From Haliotis asinina (lineage: Eukaryota > Mollusca > Gastropoda > Lepetellida > Haliotidae), in the NCBI RefSeq assembly GCF_037392515.1, contig NC_090290.1:35409253-35473252 (forward strand): a stretch of DNA of 64,000 nt, read 5' to 3'. The position numbers and the translations under genes are program-made. A model generated the notes under the pieces. The model did no database searches and had not been told where the DNA came from. It was given only the letters and a program-made list of their open reading frames with translations. This document shows positions 21,671 to 44,652 of the stretch, piece by piece (within the stretch, counting starts at the first letter, position 1; each line of letters starts with the position of its first letter).

Positions 21671-23320
21671 GCCAAGACACAGTAAATAGACACTTGCTCG
21701 AAGTATGGTGATCGTGTGTAGCATTCCTACAACTGAAACTGTGTCAATGAAATGATGTGTCATTTTATTGAAGCAGATATAAATATAGTCTCCTGTGTAT
21801 ATATATCTCCTTGTTAATGTAGTTTATTACAGCATCGATTTTAATGTGTACAAGAGTATTTAAAGCATCAAAGTATCATGATATCATCTGAGTGGACAAA
21901 GATAAATACAAAACGTAAAAACATATAGAGTTTTAAACTATCCAACACCCCTTGCGTCTTTCTGATTAGGATCCAAACTTTTGATAACTAATGAATAGCT
22001 GAGACCAAAGTGGTCATCATCGAATGCATTTTACTACTCTGAAATCAGAAAGTCGACGGATCAGAATGCTCGACCAGAGACGTGTGCTGCTTGACAAGTA
22101 TTAAATGAGCCAGCGCAGTGAACAAGTAAGCGTTGTGGACGCGTTTGTTACATGCAGGAGGGGCAAGTCATCTGGATGAATGCACTTGGTTGCTTCTGGT
22201 ACAATGCAATCAATACCGATACTGTTTAATACGTGTCTCGTAAGGCGATTTAGTTCAGCAAAACACCATCACGATGTGATTCGTACGAGGAAATTGAACT
22301 TTTTAATGATTAGACGACAACCTGTTGCCCTCTTGTTTAAAACGGAATGTTCCGAAGGACGTTCCCATATATGCAATTTGGGGTCATTTATCGGGTCCTG
22401 ACTCATCTAATTCTTGTCAAGCAGTAGTAATCAAAGTGATCACACAACTGATAGTAGGCAAGGACATATCTTCAACCAGATAATAAATAATAAACCAATG
22501 GCTATTAATAAAGTGCCTGTATCCACGAACTTGTGCATAATCAAGGAGCTAACACATCATTACTTCCCTTACTATCCTCCCCTCAAGCTAGATGTGAGAC
22601 GCTACGTTTTCAGTTATATGACTTGGCGGATGGTGCCATTTCTTTTAAAAAGGTAACTTGCTTTCTTAATACGTTTGCAAAGGAAAATAATGCTTCATTT
22701 AATGGATTCAGATTTACATCAGTTTATTTATGTGTATACACTAGTAACATGTTAGGTGCCATTTTATTACCCAGTATAACGTGAGCACAAACAAACACCT
22801 TTAGCACGTACAGGCCTTTAAAATCGGATGGGTGGTTAATAATGTTCTGTGTTAGAAAATACAGTTTATACAAATTGTCGTTGGTTCACCCACGTTGTGT
22901 CCTAGATTTTAATTAGCTAATAGTGAACAAATGACACTGTGTCGAATTTAAGTGATGTCATAAGCTGTGATAGTCGCTTTACAAGCCTGTTTGGAAAAAG
23001 TCATTGCTCCAATGTTCTTCCGTTGTGTTAAATGTTAGGAATACAAAAAAACACCACAGGTAAAGTCGCTTTTGATGACTAAATCGAAAGTAATATTTAG
23101 CTTTGATTTCATTTTAGTGACTTAGTATTGAATTTCCAGCGTTTGATATAAAACCTGTTCATGTAAAACACTCTTTTAAAGAGGACCAACTGGACCAAAG
23201 ACGCCCCACAACATAACAGAGTTGCCGATTGATTATCATGCATGACACAGTTAACAACTGCTGATAAGATAAAATACAACCTTTATAACACAGCGTCGGC
23301 AATTCATAAACATGTGAAAA
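21671..23320. other. Intergenic stretch between P1 and gene C, no gene recognised
   Basis: AT-rich. A plus-strand frame at 22180-22401 (72 codons after the ATG) is extended and partly different in the unit 2 copy (42883-43251); it has no recognisable domain. About 240 bases at 22922-23177 are absent from unit 2. Confidence 0.35.
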
Positions 23321-23411
23321 AGAGAAGTAATGATGCTGGCTGTCAGATCTCTTTGTTGGTCGTTCATCGAGCAGTTGGATCTAACTAGATTGTCGTGATG
23401 TACAACCTGAG
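23320..23411 (+). other. Probable non-coding first exon of gene C
   Basis: Ends GATGTACAACCTGAG/GTAAGACACG, aligned with the donor motifs at 4921 and 17650. It is 0.73 kb before the signal-peptide exon. The 5' limit is not defined. Confidence 0.4.
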
Positions 23412-24138
23412 GTAAGACACGCTGTGAAGTTGAGACACTGTGGAGTGATTGAGTAAAGTGCCGCGTGAACAACAGTAATGCAGATAGTCTGTAGTGAGTA
23501 AAATCATCTACATTTCCGTGCACTGAACCCCTAGACACTAAATCTGCCCAGATCCCAAAAGCATGGAATTATCCACCTGACATCGGGTCCATAGAAACAG
23601 ACGGGTATTTGTTTGTCGGCTCCTGTCCTTTTTGTACATATATGTCAAGCAATAGTTGTGCTTTTTTGTGCAATGTAATTAAAGAGCAGGGCAGATCCAC
23701 TCCTTTTCGTGATGATGTCATCACGATTTTCAGTATCTGTTTCTGCCCTTTACACCAAATGGAATCTTTTTCTATGGAGAGTGATAAAGTGGGCATCCAG
23801 GTGGGACCGGCGTTTTATACTTACAGGTAAAGAATTTGTATAACAAATGTACTTTGGAAAATATAATTTATTAAAGTCATTCTACTTTCCACAGACCCAA
23901 TGTGGAATCAAGAAAGGCACTTGGAAAGCGATATATGTGTTATGATGTGGTAAAGAATGATATCCGTTTCTGAAACACTCTTGAACAAAGCTGGCACAAA
24001 ATTGCTTTACCTGTGTATTTTACAGAGAAGGTGTATCATGCAACATGATGAGTAGAGAGTTGACGTCAGTTTACTATATATAGTTTTTGCATAACGGAAT
24101 GGCATCATCAGTACAAGTGTTATCAATATTTATTCTAG
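23412..24138. other. First intron of gene C
   Basis: Open frames on both strands near 23569-23830 are conserved in unit 2 (44128-44343). They have no recognisable domain and are probably by-products. Confidence 0.3.
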
Positions 24139-35581
<11,443 letters not shown>

Positions 35582-35595
35582 CCAAATAGCATGAA

Positions 35596-35601
35596 AATAA
35601 A
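35596..35601 (+). promoter_or_regulatory. Polyadenylation signal of gene C
   Basis: AATAAA 15 bases after the stop. Gene B has no AATAAA at the matching place (aggataatgtag), a difference that may matter for its expression. Confidence 0.5.
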
Positions 35602-36329
35602 GATGTACATATGCCCTCGCTTTTGTTTTTAAGAACTTTGGATTCGTTTTGCAGTGGATATATATTATATATTTTCATGAGACATTGATTTCGTGGGTGA
35701 CTAAGGCGTTAAATCACCCTGTTATGAAGCTTTCAAAACCTATAATTGAAATAACGAAAACATTATAGCAAGAACGAGAAAATGAAAAGAAATAATTTGT
35801 GTGAAAAAAGTGCCATTTGGTATTGTCCGTGGATGTTTACAGTAGAGCTGAGGCGGATCCAAATTTTCTATCCGGGTACACCACCCCCTATTACCCTACC
35901 CAGACACCTATTGTTTAAATTCCTGACATCAAATGGCAAGGAAATGGCAATATATTATTCAACTCGGAGGTTAATGTTTCGAGGTTTCAGTATCTTAATC
36001 ATATATCATATTCAGTAGAAGTCACCGTAAATGTACATGTATACAGGTAAAATCTTTTAATCATGAAAGAAAAAATTACAGAGTACAATGTTTAATCTAT
36101 AAGTCACATGGTCATTACGGTCCGTGTATTGAGACGGGTACCCGGATCCAACTCATTACCCATCCAACCTGGGTATCCGGACTACCCGTCCCAGCCCTAG
36201 ATAACTATTTTTATGGATCTGATGTGCTGTGTTCACTGTTACAGTTACATGAGGCACAATTCTTCAAGTATGATTGTACACTGTCACTGAATTTCAGATA
36301 ATTTCAGACAAATTAGCTAAATATTCCCG

Positions 36330-36790
36330 CACTATGAACCATATACTCTCTTGCTCTCTTTAAACATAGATGTTAGATGATCAAATTGCATAGCGTCTAT
36401 TGCATTGGATAAGCCTAAATCTATATATAAAAATAATGCAGAGGTCACGTTTGGAAGAATTTACTACGTCAGTTTGCGAATAGTGGAAGTTTCCAGTTGT
36501 GGAAGTCTGAGGCGTGTTTTGACGTAGTGCTCTATCGAGTTTAGATTTAGTGGAAGGCCATGGCAAGTCAATGACGTTAGAATTGGCAAGGCAGCGGACT
36601 ATAATCCGAAGCATGTGACGTGCAAGGACTTCACTGATGTACCGATGTGCTGTCAAATTCAAAGTAGCAAGATGATGACGCAAGTGAGCAGCCCGGATGT
36701 TGCTGGATCCTGGGCTAGGGTGTTATGTCTGTCGCTATGATGAACGTTGAAATGTCGGGCAACTGCAGACTGCGACCCCTCAACTTCTAG
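36330..36790 (-). mobile_element. Tc1/mariner-like remnant, unit 2 copy
   Basis: Copy of the remnant at 15560-16020 with a few base changes. Confidence 0.5.
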
Positions 36791-37073
36791 ATGTCAGTGC
36801 GATGTTTCGAAAAAGCAAACAAACAACAACAAACAAAAAGAAAAAAAAGAAAGAAAAGAAACAAGACTTACAAAATTTAACACAGCATTTTCCTTTTAAC
36901 ATATGCTGTTTCTCTTACTTTACTCTTTACGATCTTTCAACGACGACGTTTTTGAAGAGTTAGTACATTTTTACTGTTGTTGTTGGACCTACATGAGTCC
37001 AGTATTCTCAAACTCAGCCTTTACTTTTGATGTATATGCTATATATGTACTTGTATACAGTTCTTTGATGAAT

Positions 37074-37325
37074 GGGCCCCTGAAGGTCCTGGGTAGAATA
37101 GGCCTTCAGCAACCCATGCTTGCCATGAAAGGAGACCATGCTTGTCGTAAATGGCGACTAACGGGATCAGGTGGTCAGGCTCGCTGACTTGGTTGACACA
37201 TGTCATCGGTTCCCAATTTGCGCATTGATGACTGGATTGTCTGGTCCAGACTCGATTATTTACAGACCGCCGCCATACAACTTGTAATATTGCTGAGTGC
37301 GGCGTAAAACTAAACTCACTCACCA
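37074..37325 (+). mobile_element. SINE, unit 2 copy of the 16306 element
   Basis: Near-identical to 16306-16557, so it was carried along by the duplication. It is followed by the short SINE copy at about 37334-37440. Confidence 0.75.
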
Positions 37326-37780
37326 TTGATAAATGGAGTGGATGGGTATCCTAATGGTTAATGTGCTCGCTCCTCACTCGGAATACATATTGCTGGAATA
37401 TTGCTTCAAACGTCGTGAAACTTGACTCACTCACTATCTGCTATCGGTTTAGTCCCTTGGATTGCTGGTGACCTATATTATTATCATGTGGAACATCCCA
37501 CAGGGCTTGACTGATGAAGACAAACTTCCGTGAAAGAATGGTTATTAAATGTTTCTTTCTTTCTAAATGTGAGTTAAGTGTGACTGATTATTTACAGACC
37601 GCTACACATAGCTGGAATGTTGCTGAGTGCGGTGTAAAACAACAAATCAACCAATCCAGATAAAAGAAAATTAATTAATATATTATTACCATTAAATATA
37701 TTTACTCCGCCATTCGTCATTTAATTCTTTAGCATTATGCTCCTAACATCTTCTTGGTTATGGAAATTGCTGTCATATGT

Positions 37781-37806
37781 ACAGAGAGACAGAGAGACAG
37801 AGAGAC

Positions 37807-37870
<64 letters not shown>

Positions 37871-37879
37871 GGATGGATG

Positions 37880-37939
<60 letters not shown>
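37781..37939. repeat. (GATA)n microsatellite, unit 2
   Basis: As at 17013 but with an internal GATGGATG interruption near 37868-37880, a marker for separating the two units. Confidence 0.95.
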
Positions 37940-38299
37940 CGGGTACTGGTGGTCCTTGTGCAAGAGAGATCCAATCGAATAATGATCTTCTCCGTTGTGG
38001 GGAATCGAACCTTAATCTGCGGCGTGTCGAGCTAACGCTTTAATCAGTGGACTAAACAACTTAGGAAGAACATATGACATGCATTCCAGTGATATCATAT
38101 CGAGGAAAAAACTTTCACTTTTTCCATAAAAAGACCGTTCGTCCCTCGAATATGCGTATTACTCGAAAATGTTTTGTACTGGTAAATATTTGGAATATGT
38201 AACATATTACATGCGCTGTTGGAGATTGACTCGAATGTACTATCTATTAAAATCTGCAAGAGGGGAGAGTGGAGTTAAGAGAGTTCACATGTGACATCG

Positions 38300-38423
38300 C
38301 GTCGGCAATATCACAGCCAGGTAGCGTGAGAAAACCAAACAGGACCCGCGATATGACAGCGAAACAACCTGTCGACAACAGTTATACAAGCTGGACGAAG
38401 CTGGACCTGATGTTCAGTCAGAG
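38300..38423 (+). other. Probable non-coding first exon of relic P2
   Basis: Unit 2 copy of 17530-17650, same donor context GTCAGAG/GTAGGATACAC. Confidence 0.35.
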
Positions 38424-38519
38424 GTAGGATACACTGTGAACCTACAGCCAACATTGAGGCAAATTTCTTTTGGTAGCAGTGAATGAACCAGTAGTCGAAT
38501 GGGTAATCATGGTACAACT

Positions 38520-38668
38520 AGTGAGTGAGTGAGAGTGATGGGAGTGACTGAGAGAGATGTTAGTGAGTGAGTGAATTAGAGAGTTATGTGAGTGGTGGGA
38601 GTGAGCGAGTGGGTGAGAGTGATGTGACTGAGTGAGTGAGTGAGAGTGATGGGAGTGAGTGAGTGACT
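38520..38668. repeat. GTGA-rich repeat, unit 2
   Basis: A shorter copy of 17748-17930, lacking some internal gagagcgatgtgagt units. Confidence 0.85.
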
Positions 38669-38737
38669 ACAGACTGCCATGTGAACATACTATACCAGTG
38701 TAACCACGACGTAAGTTGTCTGCAGTGAGTTGCGATG

Positions 38738-38868
38738 AACCCCGTTTCACAAAGCTCTCGTAAGCACGAGATCTCGTAAGTTTCCCCGCGGCATCCCTAC
38801 CTCCTGTACTGTAACATACGAGGTGCCAATGCTACGAGAAAGGTTACGAGATCTTAGACGAAACGGGT
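38738..38868. mobile_element. Palindromic MITE-like element, unit 2
   Basis: Copy of 17995-18125. Confidence 0.5.
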
Positions 38869-39229
38869 CCACGGTCATCTACCGGCTACTTCGGTACACT
38901 GAGCCCTCAGACACATCTTTACAGTAGTACATTCCATGTCCCAATTAGGCGGTTTTAGCCTTCCAACATCGAGTCCTTACATACCTGAAATACAACCTTC
39001 TTGTACACACACGTCATTGAATATGTGTGTATTTTGTGTTATTTATTCACTTTCGGAACAGGACATGTTTACCCTTTTCAAGAACACTTGTCATTTTTTT
39101 ATTTTCAATTGTCCTTTTGCATAATTTTGATCTTTACACCTAACGGAATATGTTTCTGAGGATAGTCAGTAATGGGTATTCTTTTGCACTGACGTCTTTT
39201 TCACTAGAATATTATGAATTGAACGCGTT

Positions 39230-39600
39230 GTTTGATTTCACGATATCATCGAACCTCCTCTTCAACCCTCCAATGGCGTCTAATACCGCATCTTCGCTTT
39301 TGCTTGGATTCGGATCAGTCAAAAGTGTTTGTTTGATCGCGGAACTGCTTCGAAGTGAGCTATGATGATCTGATTATCACCTGATCGGTCAGTAGGTCCC
39401 GGGTTCAGCTTCTCTCCAGCACAAAACAACAACACGAGTATCAGATTCAACACGGTTATCCGGGTGGCCATGTTCGTCATAGTTTTGAGTTGTGAGATCC
39501 GAGACGCGACCGCCTTGTTCCACAGCTTGCTTAATATCCACCACTGTACGGTCGCAAACGTCCCAATTTTGCAACGAAAATGCTCTACACATATTCCCAT
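39230..39600 (-). mobile_element. LINE ORF1 fragment with a 2A-like NPGP motif, unit 2
   Basis: Copy of 18480-18845. The AGEKLNPGPTDRSG segment is unchanged. Confidence 0.5.
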
Positions 39601-40246
39601 TTTTCAATATTCTTGACAGTCGACCCTGGACATAAAGAAAAGGATGTGGATACGAGCGAAAAGTAAGTTAAAATTATTTTATATCTCTTGATTTGGCTCT
39701 ACACCGAACTGTAACGAGACATCTTTGTCTTTCACGTTTAACTGAAACGTGCAACATTTTTTTCAATTTTAAAAATGTGAAGATGTTCTGTGGTTGTGAA
39801 TTTTTTTGTTAAATACCATTATAGCGACACAGTAACTATATCAACTTTACATCTGTATATGCCACTGAATGTAACAAGGAGAATGTAAGACAGCAAACTT
39901 GTGTCCGATTCTTTCCTGTCATGAATAGATTATGGTAAAAATATTTACATTATAAAATAATTGTCATATCGTCAGTATATATTCGCGATGGTGTACTGAA
40001 CTAAACTTGATCACGTCATAAATATTTGGCTCTTAATTTCGGAAGTACGCATGGATGTACTCAAGAATGAAACCAAATATGACTGAAACTTTTTGCATTT
40101 TTTCCACCATTTTTTTTTTGAGTGTTGCCTACCGCATCAGTGATAACTTACCTTTCAATGTTCAAACAAAACGTTATGTGGTACGACAGCCCAGTATAAT
40201 TAAAATGAAGCGCAAAGGTACAAACACTGTCGTTGATATTAGGTAA

Positions 40247-40455
40247 CTGTGAGCATTCCATATTAGATATAACTGTAAACATTGCATATTAGATATAACT
40301 GTAAACATTGCATATTAGATATAACTGTAAACATTGCATATTAGATATAACTGTAAACATTATAAATTTAATATTAGATGTAACTGTAAATATTGCATAT
40401 TTGATGTACCTGTAAACTTTGTATATTAGATATTAGATATAACTGTGAACATTGC
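40247..40455. repeat. 26-bp minisatellite upstream of exon 3 (P2)
   Basis: About seven units, four of them almost identical (40260-40365), more homogeneous than in P1, which suggests recent local turnover. Confidence 0.85.
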
Positions 40456-41084
40456 CTGAATGTTTACTCTAAGCGATGTGGATTAAACGTGAGTGTACAT
40501 AATGCTGAACATTGATCGTATATTTGTAGCTGATACAGGTAAGGATGTTACCGTCGTGTGTGGAGCCAGCGTTCCTTCAGATGTGTCACTGAACACCCAA
40601 ACGTCTACATCAACTACTACTACTCCTACTGTTACAGCTAGTGCTACTTTTACCACATGTACAATACAAGCAGCCGTGGCGTCTACCAACACGGTCAGCA
40701 CACAGAGAGCTGGTAAATAACATGTTTTGGCGTCTGCAATAACAACATCCGTACACAGCAACGGCGTCACAACGCTGTCTGTGTCCAAGTCAAACTCTCC
40801 TTCTACACACTCTTCGTAACACCCCAGTGGATTTGTAGGAACGTGTGGTACATTTGACAAATAACCCCATTTGTTCATGCAATGGACCCACATTTTGGCA
40901 CCCGGTGTCTACACAATCTCATAATCATTCATGAGGACAAACGATATAGTCAGAATCGTACAATGAATTCTGATTCTGATCTAGACATACTCTTATTTGT
41001 TCAACTTTTACCGTTCGTTTTCCTTAAGCATATTTGGTTACGAATGGCTGTGATCATTGAGTATGGTGCGCATCTGCCAGAATT

Positions 41085-41205
41085 CAAACAATATCACGGC
41101 ATAGGACGCCAGCAATGGGCTTCAAGCATTGTAACTACGAGACGAATCAAACCCGTGTTTTTTGGGGGTGATTAGAGAACACTCTCGCCATTAGGCTACC
41201 GTGCA
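41085..41205 (-). mobile_element. tRNA-derived SINE fragment (P2 copy)
   Basis: Unit 2 copy of 20335-20450. Confidence 0.5.
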
Positions 41206-41999
41206 GAAATTCTGTGCATATGCATAAATACGAATATGTAGATCCACAACAGTCAGAGACCACTTGGTGTCCATAACTATGTTTTTATGGAAATGTCGTA
41301 CAGCGATGAGAAAGTTATATGTGTCAAATATGCATGTCCAGGTCTAAAGCAAAATGTCCTGTATGTGCGGCACACGTTGCAATACACGTCATCATATCAT
41401 CCCTGCACACTTTTGAGTGAATTTTGTCTCCCAATATAGCGTGTAGCCATGTCAACGCATCATCGACTTCCTTAATCCGTCTTTAGCAGTGTTTACACAT
41501 CGCTACCTAGTATTATACCTTTCCATGCTCGTTATCATTTGTTCTAATTACCCGTAAGTACTCGGATCTAAATAGTTCTAAGGTAACCCGTTTGTTGCCA
41601 TAGAAGATGGTTGAATGTGATCAGCACAATCGGTTTTGGTTACTGCATGTCAACGTGTCTTCTTGGCTTGGACAGAAACAGGTGTAGTTGTGCAGATATC
41701 TGCCAGTGGCGATATCGTTTTCAGGTTCAAATCTGAACGTTTGTTGTTTTGCCAGAAACCCCTCCACCAACGGATAATGACACATCAACTTCAGAATCAG
41801 CAAAGAAAAACCTCTCTCCAACACTAAGGAAGGGTAAGTCAGTGAGTGAAGTGCTTTGCGAAGTTAATGCCAGACCGTGTTTAACACACTGGGAGAGTTT
41901 AAGTTCATTAATTAAGGGGTCGGCTTCTATCGGATTAGGCTACACGAAGCAAGGTCCCAGGTCTTGTCCCTATCTTCCCATTAAATAAAAAGGAATATA

Positions 42000-42440
42000 A
42001 TTCATTATGAATTCATCGCTTACCACGGAAAACTATTTATCTCAAATTGAAACTACACACTACAGAGTAGCCTTGACACGCTTGCGATTATCTTCTCATT
42101 CACTAATGATTGACAAAGGAAGATGGTTCAATCAAAATTAGTTTTAGGAAAACGTTTAAGTTGTTTTTGCAATGATGACATAGAGCATGAATGTCATGTT
42201 ATTATAGTTTGACATTTAGACGTCGCTATTTACCTTTACATGTATACAAGTATCCAAACATGATGACGTTTATAAATCTTTTACAAACCAAAGTTGAAGT
42301 ACTCACCTTCAGCTTAGCCAAATCTGTTTATCCTACAATTCAGGTAAAAGGAAACTATAACTTGAATTGTCAGTGCATGTTTTCATGCTGGTCGCTGGCC
42401 TGTTTAAGATATAAAGCAATCAAGCCAAGACACAGTAAAT
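42000..42440 (+). mobile_element. LINE 3' fragment, unit 2
   Basis: Copy of 21250-21670, with the LALTRLRLSSHSLMIDKGRW segment written across 42060-42130. Confidence 0.55.
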
Positions 42441-43845
42441 AGATACTTGCTCGAAGTATGGTGATCGTGTGTAGCATTCCTGCAACTGAAATTCTGTCAA
42501 TGAAATGATGTGTCATTTTATTGAAGCAGATATAAATATAGTTTCCTGTGTATATATATCTCCTTGTTAATGTAGTTTATTACAGCATCGATTTTAATGT
42601 GTACAAGAGTATTTAAAGCATCAAATTATCATGATATCATCTGAGTGGTCAAAGATAAATACAAAACGTAAAAACATATAGAGTTTTAAACTATCCAACA
42701 CCCCTTGCGTCTTTCTGATTAGGATCCAAAGTTTTGATAACTAATGAATAGCTGAGACCAAAGTGGTCATCATCGAATGCATTTTGCTACTCTGAAATCA
42801 GAAAGTCGACGGATCAGAATGCTCGACCAGCCACACATATAGAGACGTGTGCTGCTTGACAAGTATTAGATGAGCCAGCGCAGTGAACAAGCAGGCGTTG
42901 TGGACGCGTTTGTTAAATGCAGGAGGGGCAAGTCATCTGGATGAATGCACTTGGTTGCTTCTGGTAGATTGGCGATTAGATCGTGGTGTGAAATCAATAC
43001 CGCTACTGTTTAATACGTGTCTCGTAGGGCGATTTAGTTCAGCAAAACACCATCACGATGTGATTCGTACGAGGAAATTGAACTTTTTAATGTTTAGACG
43101 ACAGCCTGTTGCCCTCTTGTTTAAAACGGAATGTTCCGAAGGACGTTCCCATATATGTAATTTGGGGTCATTTATCGGGTCTTGTCAAGCAGTAGTAATC
43201 AAAGTGATCACACAACTGATAGAAGGCAAGGACATATCTTCAACCAGATAATAAATAATAAACCATTGGCTATTAATAAAGTGCCTGTATCCACGAACTT
43301 GTGCATAATCAAGGAGCTAACACATCATTACCCCCCTTAGTACCCTCCCCTCAAGCTAGATGTGAGACGCTACGTTTTCAGTAATATGACTTGGCGGATG
43401 GTGCCATTTCTTTTACAAATGTAACTTGCTTTCTTAATACGTTTGCAAAGGAAAATAATGCTTCATTTAATGGATTCAGATGAACATCAGTTTATTTATG
43501 TGTATACACTAGTAACATGTTAGGTGCCATTTTATTACCCAGTATAACGTGAGCACAAACAAACACCTTTAGCACGTACAGGCTTTTAAAATCGGATGGG
43601 TGGTTAATAATGTTCTGTGTTAGAAAATACAGTTTATACAAATTGTCGTCGGTTCATCCACGTTGTGTCCTACACTTTAGTTAGCTAAAGTTTGTTAAAG
43701 AGGACCAACTGGACCAAAGACGCCCCACAACATAACAGAGTTGCCGATTGATTATCATGCATGACACAGTGAACTATTGCTGATAAGATAAAATACAACC
43801 TTTATAACACAGCGTCGGCAATTCATAAACATGTGAAAAAGAGAA
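42441..43845. other. Intergenic stretch between P2 and gene D, no gene recognised
   Basis: The plus-strand frame 42883-43251 (122 codons) is the longest here. Its unit 1 counterpart is shorter, and it shows no domain, so I do not call it a gene. A 240-base segment present in unit 1 is missing near 43690. Confidence 0.35.
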
Positions 43846-43930
43846 GTAATGATGCTGGCTGTCAAATCTCTTTGTTGGTCGTTCATCGAGCAGTTGGATC
43901 TAACTAGATTGTCGTGATGTACAACCTGAG
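43845..43930 (+). other. Probable non-coding first exon of gene D
   Basis: Same donor motif as gene C (CAACCTGAG/GTAAGACACG). The 5' limit is not defined. Confidence 0.4.
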
Positions 43931-44652
43931 GTAAGACACGCTGTGAAGTTGAGACACTGTGGAGTGATTGAGTAAAGTGCCGCGTGAACAACAGTAATGC
44001 AGATTATCTGTAGTGAGTAAAATCATCTACATTTCCGTGCACTGAACCCCTAGACACTAAATCTGCCCAGATCCCAAAAGCATGGAATTATCCACCTGAC
44101 ATCGGGTCCATAGAAACAGACGGGTATTTGTTTGTCGGCTCCTGTCCTTTTTGTACATATATGTCAAGCAATAGTTGTGCTTTTTTGTGCAATGTAATTA
44201 AAGAGCAGGGCAGATCCACTCCTTTTCGTGATGATGTCATCACGATTTTCAGTATCTGTTTCTGCCCTTTACACCAAATGGAATCTGTTTCTATGGAGAG
44301 TGATAAACTGGGTATCCAGGTGGAACCGGCGTTTTATACTTAAAGGTAAAGGATTTGTATAACAAATGTACTTTGGAAAATTTATTATAGTCATTCCACT
44401 TTCCACAGACCCAATGTGGAATCAAGAAAGGCACTTGCAAAGCGATATATGTGTTATGATGTGGTAAAGAATGATATCCGTTTCTGAAACACTCTTGAAC
44501 AAAGCTGGCACAAAATTGTTTTACCTGTGTATTTTACAGAGAAGGTGTATCATGCAACATGATGACTAGAGAGCTGACGTCAGTTTACTATCTACAGTTT
44601 TTGCATAAGGGTATTGTATGATCAGTACAGGAGTTATCAATATTTGTTCTAG

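Larger units (their letters stand above)
39608..41833 (+). pseudogene. Relic P2 of the receptor family
   Basis: Unit 2 copy of P1: exon 2 end (39608-39662), exon 3 (40530-40712, 61 codons) and exon 4 (41756-41833, 26 codons), all with splice sites kept. Exon 3 has LNTQTS where P1 has LNTPTS, and exon 4 reads PPPTDNDTSTSESA. No signal, transmembrane or tail exon is found. Confidence 0.7.

Noticed and set aside
23569-23838. Overlapping open frames on both strands in gene C intron 1, copied at 44128-44343
   Set aside because: No domain, no conserved splice sites, and the conservation is explained by the recent duplication.
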